The notes below the pieces were generated by a model. It did not search any database and was not told the DNA's origin. It saw nothing but the letters and a program-made list of their open reading frames with translations. From Medicago truncatula (Eukaryota; Streptophyta; Magnoliopsida; Fabales; Fabaceae): 64,000 bases of DNA. Where the stretch lies: assembly GCF_003473485.1 (NCBI RefSeq), contig NC_053042.1, forward strand, positions 14,342,501 to 14,406,500. Reading direction: 5' to 3'. Shown here one piece after another: positions 45,501 to 53,127 of the stretch. The translations under genes were made by a program, and so were the position numbers. Position 1 is the first letter of the stretch. Each line of letters starts with the position of its first letter.

Positions 45501-48500
45501 CATAAGAACAACTCATGTTTGTCCGGTAACCTCTATCCCCTGTGAAGTGACCAGTTCGAATCCATAAGAACAACTCACAGTTGTCTGTTTGTTTCATTCC
45601 CGGTCAAGTGGCTAGTTTGAATCCAAGAACAGCTTGTACCTGTCCAACTCGTTTCTAGTTTCCCGTTACTCTGCTATTCACTATCTTTGTCAACGTCTAC
45701 CAATCCCGCAATGGATACGACATATTTTGTTAATTCCAATCCCCATGAGGTCTTGCATTCATAATCCAAATGATGCATGGCATGCATATTATTTGAAAAT
45801 GGGTAGGCGTATTTTTACGTCCAAACACAGTGCAAATGCTAATATTTAAGTATCTTCGTTCCGTCAAGCCAAAGACTCCGTCTCTTGACTCTCCAGACAA
45901 AGAAACTTAAATAGGGGCAGCTGTTATACCCTGTTTTTGGACCTAAAAATACTAGGCCCAATTTCATTTCAAACTTTGTCAATTATCAGATTTCAACTGC
46001 AAAGTTCAAATTGTCTCTGCCTCGCAGTATTTTCAATCACAATTTTACCTATGTTTTTCTTGCATAAAACTTTTCGAAATGTCTTTACTTGTCTTGTAAG
46101 TCATTCAAAAGTGTCTCTGAATCATTGCATTGCTTTTTCTACAGTTTATTTCAAAATTTGCAAAAAAGTCATACAGAAGGGTATTTTGGTCATTTCCTGC
46201 AGTGGGACCCATTTTTATCCTTGTGACTATCTCTGAGTCTTTTCGGATTGTTTTTTACATTTCATCAGTAAACCTTGTTAAGTTCATTTCAAACTTGCAT
46301 CTGAGTCAGTGTCAAGTCAATTTGAATCTGTTTAGGTCAATTTTAGCCCTAGGGGCATTTTGGTCATTTCACACGAAATTTCGGCATAGAGAGGTTACTT
46401 TGAAGTACCTCATTTAGGCCATTGGTTCGTTTTAGTCCGTTTTGTCAGTTTTATTTTTGTTTCACTTTACGTTTGGTCAAAATTACAAATTTTAATTCAT
46501 TTTTTTTTACTTTGCATTTTAGTCCCTTAATTTTGTTAAAATTGCATTTAAGTCCAAATTGTCCAATTTTATATTTTTTAGTTCTGTTTTTAAAATTGCA
46601 GTCCAGTCCTATATTTTACAAAATTGCAGGGAGGTCCTCAAAGTCCAAAATTACAAGGCAGCGCCCAAATCACAAGCCCAATGCCACGTGGCAGCTCCTC
46701 ATTGGTCCAATCACTCACACATGTCAGCTATAAATACTGTTCACAGTGCCACATGGATCAGATCCATTCATTACAATACACATCACCAAAAACAAATTCC
46801 CATTTTCTCTCTCTTTTCTGTTAGATCAAAAACAGAAATTTCTCAAGAACAAAACAGAACCCTAACCGAAATTCATCATCAAATTCTCAGAGATTCGTGT
46901 ACGAATCTTCATCATCGAATCGATTCCACCGCAATACAAGGTGCGAATTCCTCACCGGAAGTGAAGAACTCAAGCACCGATCACGGTAGGGAAAAAGAGG
47001 GAAAACCGAATCTGCACAGAGGAAGGAGAAGAAGACAGAACCAAAGAAACAGCAAGCAAGAGAGCAAAACGCGCACGCAAGCAAACACACGCGCAAGCCA
47101 GCAAGCAAGCAAGCAAAACGCGCACGCAAGCAAGCACGCGCGCAAGCCAGCAGGCAAGCGAGCAAGCACGCGAAGCACAAGCAGCAAGAGCCGTAACAGA
47201 AAACAAGAAGAGGTAAGCATCCTCTTCGTTCGTATCTCTTCCTTTTTCCACCGTTCCTTTACAAAAATTTCATCAAGATTCAAACTCAGATCTACTCCGA
47301 TTCAAGCTTTTTTCGAAAAATCTAAGTTCGGATTCGAGAAGTATATAAAAAAGGATATCTAAAAATGTGAAAATTTCTCGAATCGGAGCATTTTGATTTT
47401 CCGGCACGGTGGCGCCGCCGCCATCCGCCGCGCCGGAACGGAGGAGCTGGCCGGAGAAGATGACCGGAAAGTTAGAGAGAAGGAGGAGCTTCTCTCTCTA
47501 AAAGAGAGAAGAAAGAGAAAGAGGAGTAACAAATGAGAAAAAACCGGATTTCACATATATATATAGAGATTTAAACCGGTCCGGTTTATTTTCGGTTTTA
47601 CTCTCTCATTCTCAGCCTTCAGATCAATCTAACGCTTCCTGTGCTTCCAGGCTTTCTGATTTTGGTTTGGGCCTATTATTTTCAATTTTTGCTGTTTTTT
47701 TGCTATTTGCACCATGTTTCTTTGCTGTTTGAACCTCTGCATGCTTAAATTTGCTCTAAAAATCTCCAAAAATTATCACATATTTCTTGATAAATTTTCA
47801 TGCCTTTTTGATGCTTCTCAATGGTTTTAAAATGATAAAAGAGAGTATGTGATATTTCTTGGTTAATTAGAGCGCTTAGGCATAATTTTGTGCATTTTAG
47901 TAGTATATTCCTCATGAAAACGTTGGCATGCGATATGAGTTCTTAAGATGCAATTTTTGTGATGAATCCTCACTGGTTATGGGTGCAAGTTGCTGCTTGT
48001 GTATAGTGTTTTTTTACTTCCCTCTTTGCTTTGCAATTAACATGCACTTTTACTAGTTAATGAAGTGCCAAAATATTGTGAAAGTGTGCTATAAATTCTA
48101 GCATAAAATGTGTCCTATTTTCCCTCATTTCGACACCAAACAAGACCTCTAAAATTTGTCATAATGAAGGAATTAGGGGTCATGCATGTACTAGAATTCT
48201 ATAACCACTTTCATGCACATTTTGTCACTTTATTAGTCTCTTTTATGTCTTTTCTCTTAATATTTTTGTGCACTCCTTTTACTCTATACTTTATCTTACT
48301 AACCATTTCATCTCATGTGCCATACATTTCATAGCATTTCACTACTTCCTCCACCCTCTCTAGCTTAGCATTTATTTTTACAAGTTTTAATTCATTTGGT
48401 GATGTAATTTGTTATCATTGATTTGTAGCTTGGCAAAGGGGCCATAGAATGTACCTAGGCAATTTTTGTAATATGGACTATGGACACTATGACGCACCGA

Positions 48501-51500
48501 CACGCACACACTCACCTTAGATGTATGCGTAGGATTGTATGGTTAAATAAGCGTTTAGGTTTTAAACACTTAGAGAAAATCCATCTTTTTCCAAAAAACA
48601 ATTGAACTTCACTTCAAAAAATTTCATAATAAATATGAAGTCAACACTTCATTTTTTTCTTTTCTTTTTCTTAAGGAAAATTCAATTCATCTTAACCATT
48701 TAGACTTTCTTTCTAATCACTAATCAAACCTCACTTTTTTGCTAAATCTAATGCTCATGAAGCCTCCCAATCTCCTTCTTCAAAACCATTTTCAAAACTT
48801 AAAATCAAACAATTAAAACAAAAACAAGTTTTTTAGCAAGAACTACGCCGGTTTTGATCCCGTAAAACGGTACGTAGGCAATGAGTCAAAACTCATCCAA
48901 GCCGAAATAAAAAATCAAAGTCTTGCAACTTCTCCCCCCATTCTTAACTAAATAAACCTCCCATTTTCAAAAGTAAGTAAAAATAAGCGTAGAAATCGAC
49001 TTAGGATAACGGCTCCTATAGAGGACTATAGTTACTCCGGGTGCCTAACACCTTCCCGTAGTAAAACCGACCCCCGAACTTAGAATCTAAGGGTTTTTTC
49101 TCAATTTTTCCCTTCCCAAGAAAAAAGAGAGATATCAACGGTCAAAAGGTTCAAGTCCAATTAATGGCTTGGCACCCAAAAACCATGATAACACTGTTAT
49201 TTATTTGGGATGGGGGAAGGAGAATGAAAACATACTGCTAAAGTTAAGCCTTCTATTAACACACTCGCAAATGAACAATAGGCATTGCGAAAATCAACAC
49301 TTTTGGGGGACATGTTAAGGTGCCGCCGTGTGTGTAAATAGAAGGCTTGACTTTTGAAAAGGCATCAATAGATGAATTACAAGCATCTACAAAAGAAAAG
49401 AAGCATTGTAACGAAATACCTTCTAAATTGTTGAAACGTGCCAGCACTTTTTCCAGTTGTCCCTTAATCACATGATACACTGGAGGAGAAAATATCAAGG
49501 TGCTGTGAAACAAACGCTGGGTCTTTATCTTCTGCCAAGAATGAAATCCGGGCAACACCTTTCCATCAATTTTCTCCAAAGCTTTTGCTGCTTCTAAATG
49601 TAATCTTCCATCAAAATGAATTAAAGCATTCATCGAATAATCCTTCGGCTTAGGTGGAAACACCTGAACACGGCAAGAACTAATGTGAGGTTTTTTTTTG
49701 GGCATTAAGGGGGAGATTTCTTTTAATATTGTCTCTGCAATCACACTGCATGGTGGATTTTCAACAGCATCTCCTCTCTTAAAGAAAAAATCTAGAATCC
49801 TTCTACTAGTAGCAGATCTTAGCACATCCAAAATTTCAGTCTCAGGAACCTCTTTGTCAAGCCCAGTTATAAGAATGTTGTCCAAATACTTATCACTGGG
49901 AGCACAACGAACATACCTTCTTCCATCTACGATAAGTTTTTCAAAATCTCTAATGATGAAATCCACATCATTTTTATCACATTTGATTATGCCAACTGCT
50001 TTGATAGGCCTACGAAGCCAAGAAATTCTTGCTTCAACTGCAGGAAATGAAAATGTTGTATCCCCTCCCATAGCTGACTGTGAATGAACTATTTTTAGGG
50101 GCGAACCACAAAACTCTTCTCCATCCAGCTCAGCAGCTCTTTTGGCAGCATTGGAGGTCATAAATGTTATCTTGCCCCATTTTGCTTTATCCTCAACATC
50201 TTTCACCATGCCTGTGAACTTTTGCATGTCACACATACAACCAGAAGTATTTTTCTCAAAAAACATCAGGAGCTCCATTTCGTCAATTGCATTTACGTTT
50301 GGGTGAAACACATCAACACTCAAGGGAAGCTTCTCAAGTTCCAAATGCTTTATCTCAGCACCAGAGCCAAACATAGCCACGGGTGATGAGGAACCAAACC
50401 CATGATACAAACATTTTTCCATACATTCAGTGTGTAACCTCTTCTTCTCATATTGTAAAACATCATTCACCAGCTTACTAGCTGTATTCATATCATTGGA
50501 ACAGGCATACAGCTGAATGTGGTTCTCGTCAAAATTCACGTCAACAAATATTCTTTCGTCCATACAAGCTTTCCTAATACGAGAAACATGACCGAGCAAA
50601 TTTCCTTTCCCACAAAATCTCTTGAGAACATGTTTGCCAAAACCAACCAGCGTCTTTGTTTGCAACTTCTGCTCTTCCATCTTGGATACATCAAACAAGG
50701 GAGGAGGTTTAAGGCTGTATAATGATTGAAAGTCAACAGCACTCACACAGAACAAATATTCATTAGACTCTGAACAAAGCTCATAAAAAACCACCCAACT
50801 AGGCCTCTGGGAAAATACAAGCAAGGAACAAGATGGATGTAGTTGAACATGTTTCTCCGTTTGAGCTACTATGTAACCAAGTTGATTGCGTCCAGAGTAC
50901 ATGGCTACATTTTCAGAAAGTGAGGACAGTATAGCCTTTTTCATGTTCTCATCGTGAATAGAAGGGTTATGAGGGTCCCAGCGCCAGTAACTTGGAACAA
51001 CAAGGCCAAGTTCACTCTCTAGGCAAGATTCTAACTCCAAAAATGTGTTTTGGCATCTCCTCATAGATTTGGCATTGATGCTGTTTTCCCAACACCATTT
51101 ATTCTTCCAATTTTGAGGCTGGACTTCCCATTCCATGTACACAGAGAGAAGAGTAAAAAGGTCACCCTCGCAATGGCAAAATTGCACTTTCTGACAATCA
51201 GATTTTTGCTTATCATCTTCATTACCAACTCTGCAAAATACGCTTCTAGCATTGGCCATCATGGCAGCTAGGGCAATGCCTTCCCTACCCAAGGTATATT
51301 GGAAACAACCAAGAACGAGTTTACCAAGCCTGGGTTCAATCTCCATTCTTGCTAAGCGCCTACCTTCAGGAGTTAATTCATAAACATCATTGTTGAGTTT
51401 AATGGCTCCTAATTGAATTAGATTCCCGATTGCCCTCTCAATAGAGCTAGTGGATGGAGCATCCACAAAATCGAAATCCTGGACATTCTTCACCCCTAAA

Positions 51501-52558
51501 GCAAGGATCTTCAAAACTGCTACGCCAAGATGAACTCTTCGAATCTCGGGATCTTGATTTGGTTCCATAGACTGATAATCAGCTTCTGAGTACAGTCTAT
51601 AGCATCTACCAGGCTCGGTCCTCCCAGCATGACCAGCCCGTTGGTTAGCAGAACTCTGGCTGATCCAGCAAACCTTAAGTACATTCATCCCACTGCTAGG
51701 ATCAAAACGACTATCTTTAACCAATCCAGAATCTATCACATACTTAACACCAGGAATCGTAAGTGATGTCTCTGCGACATTCGTTGAAAATATCACTTTT
51801 CTTTTTCCAGGATAGTTCTTGAAAATATGAAATTGCTCTTCAGACGAAAGTTTTCCATGCAAGGGCAAAGCTACTGCAGAGGGGGCTTCAAACTTTTCAC
51901 AAGCCCATTCTACATCTAACTGTGATGTAAGAAAGGCAAGAATAGTTCCTTCTTTCTCTTTCTCTGTTCTGTGAATTTCAGTTGCCATTTTAACAACATC
52001 GGAAACATAAGGGTCCACAACAGAAGAACGAGATCGTCCTTCATATTCAGATGGAACATATCTCACCTCCACAGGGAAGTTTCTCCCTGGCACACGAAAA
52101 ATTCCACAACCATAGAAGTAATCAGATAACTGCTTTGCATCAGCTGTGGCAGACATGATGATAAGCCGCATTTCAACCCTCTTAGAAAGTAAATTCTTTA
52201 TCAATGCCAACAGTAAATCAGTATTTATACTCCTTTCATGAGCCTCGTCCACTATAATACACGAAATCCCAGACAAATTTTTATCACTCATGTAGTGCTG
52301 CAATAAACAATGATCTGTCATGAAGATTATCCTGGAATCGAACTTGTTCCAAGATGAAAATGAAGAATAACACTTGATTGAACTGTCTTCATAACATCCA
52401 CCACTTTCTTCCCGGACCCTTTCAGCCAATGATTTTGCAGCAATCCTGCGAGGCTGAGTGCACACAATTGACTCATTGGCCCCAACGCCCGAATCAGCAA
52501 GAAACTGCACTAATTGAGTACTCTTCCCAGAACCTGTCTCTCCAATCAACACTGTTAT
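33529..52558 (-). CDS. DEAH12-like RNA helicase fused to RBR zinc fingers (two exons visible, 5' end missing)
   Basis: This belongs to the plant family of DEAH-box helicases with a C-terminal RING-IBR-RING module (DEAH12-type, roughly 1,700 residues). Two exons join exactly: 52558-49420 and 34742-33529. Donor GTATTTCG and acceptor TTATTAG restore ...NNLEG|LEWKLDI in frame, giving 1,450 codons. Exon A has motif I GETGSGKST, DEAH (IIVDEAHERS), motif III SAT, and V STNVAETSLTIPG. Motif VI reads QRAGHAGR where QRxGRxGR is standard. Exon B has RING1 (CPICLCEVEDG...CGHLFC), IBR (FCPSPDCPS) and RING2 (CPACGHVIEKVDGCNHI, including the probable catalytic Cys). An acceptor ...GTACAG precedes codon 1 at 52558, so an upstream exon of perhaps 250 residues should exist; none is found in the 550 bp before CNL3. 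The gene may be 5'-truncated, or CNL3 may sit in its first intron. Confidence 0.85.
35184..38455 (+). repeat. 5' LTR
   Basis: 3,272 bp, the same length as the 3' LTR at a constant offset of 10,738 bp. It contains the promoter, a GC-rich ACGCAAGCAAGC-type repeat stretch (about 36320-36440) and a 267-codon open frame (35821-36624) whose Ser/Arg/Lys/Gln composition follows those repeats; I do not call it a gene. Ends TG...CA. Confidence 0.95.
35944..36000 (+). promoter_or_regulatory. LTR core promoter: G-box, CCAAT, TATA
   Basis: TGCCACGTGGCA (35944-35955, perfect palindrome around a CACGTG G-box), then ATTGGTCCAAT (CCAAT on both strands), then TATAAATA at 35991. The spacing suits a Pol II promoter driving the retrotransposon RNA. 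The same set recurs 10,738 bp downstream in the 3' LTR, pointing out of the element toward 49.2 kb. Confidence 0.6.
38460..38477 (+). other. Primer-binding site
   Basis: TGGCGACTTCACTGGGGA begins 4 bp after the 5' LTR. Its TGG start pairs with a tRNA CCA end. Tat/Ogre elements are known to use an Arg tRNA and this sequence is consistent, but I cannot verify the tRNA here. Confidence 0.6.
39381..40727 (+). pseudogene. Rearranged gag-like ORF with an embedded protease fragment
   Basis: A 448-codon frame with no certain ATG start (it opens at GTG, and the true start may lie upstream). Residues about 20-60 form a charged coiled coil. Residues 137-190 (LDRLSYRGTPLG ... FLITFQVMDINA) look like the C-terminal part of a retroviral-type aspartic protease, which in related elements comes after gag; the catalytic D-T/S-G motif is absent. 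Then follow a Gln/Pro-rich linker and the late gag region (TFPLIPMLYAELLP, CDFHQGAMGHDVEGC, CPECFHNPWGC). The frame ends at TGA 40725, where in-frame coding similarity continues to a stop near 40870. The major gag core is not recognised. Interpreted as shuffled and deleted gag-pro. Confidence 0.7.
41191..43512 (+). pseudogene. Truncated pol: RNase H, second RNase H, integrase
   Basis: The 773-codon frame begins near the very end of the RT domain (KNQPIVWNDECQEAF) and carries the RT-linked RNase H (QPIVW to IKYIFEK), a second archaeal-like RNase H (WGLIFDGAVNAYGKGIGAV ... MAEYEACIFGIEEA), an integrase zinc finger (GTHATGH ... CHKCQ) and the integrase core with D (WGIDMIG), D (ITDNGTN) and E (NGAVEAANK). 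The polymerase palm with YxDD is absent. A deletion junction lies at about 41287-41305, where TRLLEQ in one frame abuts the KNQPIVW frame. TAG at 43510 replaces a Trp-like position, and the same frame stays open to TAG at 43642, so the C-terminus is cut by nonsense mutation. Confidence 0.8.
43672..44554 (+). repeat. Dispersed repeat: six copies of GAAAACCCGAAAGGGCGG...
   Basis: Copies of an approximately 31-bp unit (GAAAACCCGAAAGGGCGGTC then CAGGCAAAAATG) start near 43672, 43720, 43829, 44409, 44457 and 44523, in two groups of three separated by about 550 bp. CCC-GAAA-GGG can form a tiny hairpin. The arrays lie in the untranslated 3' part of the retrotransposon. Confidence 0.9.
45126..45650 (+). 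repeat. Tandem array of about nine 54-62-bp units
   Basis: Units share CCAGTTCGAATCCATAAGAA followed by CAACTCGCA-like sequence and a variable pyrimidine-rich part. The four central copies (GTTCGAATC at 45376, 45438, 45492 and 45554) are the most alike and outer copies diverge (CTAGCTCAATCCAAGAGCAG). Such 3'-region minisatellites are known for Ogre/Tat elements and can seed genomic satellites. Confidence 0.9.
45911..45921 (+). other. Polypurine tract
   Basis: ATAGGGGCAGC lies directly before the 3' LTR at 45922. The AGGGGCAG core is the expected plus-strand primer position. Confidence 0.7.
45922..49193 (+). repeat. 3' LTR
   Basis: Same length as the 5' LTR and the same set of open frames with identical translations; no difference was found in the parts I compared. 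Its end is followed by the TSD CTGTT and then helicase intron sequence. Confidence 0.95.
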
Positions 52559-53127
52559 CTGTACATACATACACTAATCAGATGAACAAGAACAACAAGA
52601 TCTCTAAATATCAACATAATCAATAGTATAAATCGGCAAAGAGCAAAATTAAAGTTTCAAATTTGTAAAACTTGCATCTCTTCCAATGAACACACTACAC
52701 AAGAAAGTCTTTAAAAAAAGTTAAATTACTCTACAAATTTATAATTAAGCCCCTGAGCTTTTAAATAATTTATAATTACCTCTCTTATTTTTAGCTTTAA
52801 TTTTAAAATAGTCTTTAATACCAAATTAAGTCAAGTCAAAAGGAGTCTTCAATTATATAGTACTTTTTGAGTTCATACATGATTGACCTACCCCAATGAT
52901 GACTTATCAAACCTTTAAAAATTGGGTCATATACAACAATAACGACGACGACGACGACAAGCCTTATCCCACTAAGTGGATTCATATAAGAAACTAAAAA
53001 TAGAATGCATAAATTTCAAGGAATTAAATGCATGAATTTCATGATAATATTTACATAGCATTTAGTTTACTAACATGTTCCTTATGTTAATGTTAGCATT
53101 TGCATGAGAAAGGACTATTTTAAACCT
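52559..53127. other. Spacer between DEAH12-like gene and CNL3, with SINE-like tail
   Basis: AT-rich and without the helicase N-terminal exon. On the minus strand, 52992-52930 reads TCCACTTAGTGGGATAAGGC then TTGTCGTCGTCGTCG, which resembles the 3' end of Au-type plant SINEs (normally a TTG-repeat tail). Only the tail portion is recognisable. Confidence 0.4.

Larger units (their letters stand above)
35184..49193 (+). mobile_element. Non-autonomous Tat-lineage Ty3/gypsy LTR retrotransposon, 14,010 bp
   Basis: Complete at both ends: LTRs 35184-38455 and 45922-49193 (3,272 bp each, TGTTAT...ATAACA), flanked by the 5-bp TSD CTGTT (35179-35183 and 49194-49198). A primer-binding site follows the 5' LTR, and a purine tract (AGGGGCAG) precedes the 3' LTR. 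Internal parts are gag-like ORF, two RNase H-type domains, integrase, then a long 3' region with two tandem repeat arrays. A second RNase H before integrase is typical of the Tat group (Ogre and relatives). Protease active site and the YxDD-containing RT core are missing, so the element must have moved with proteins from another copy. Translations of all frames in the two LTRs agree throughout, indicating a recent insertion. Confidence 0.92.
34743..49419 (-). other. 14.7-kb intron of the DEAH12-like gene, filled by a retrotransposon
   Basis: Phase-1 intron with GT at 49419-49418 and AG at 34744-34743. All but about 660 bp is the LTR retrotransposon 35184-49193, inserted antisense to the gene. 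Removing the element and one TSD copy restores an ordinary intron. Confidence 0.85.

Noticed and set aside
45287-45597. Antisense ORFs rich in SCSYGFELVT-like repeats
   Set aside because: They are translations of the tandem minisatellite in the retrotransposon.
45126-45650. CRISPR-like array
   Set aside because: Regularly spaced repeats exist, but they are diverged direct tandem units within a plant retrotransposon; no unique spacers or cas genes.
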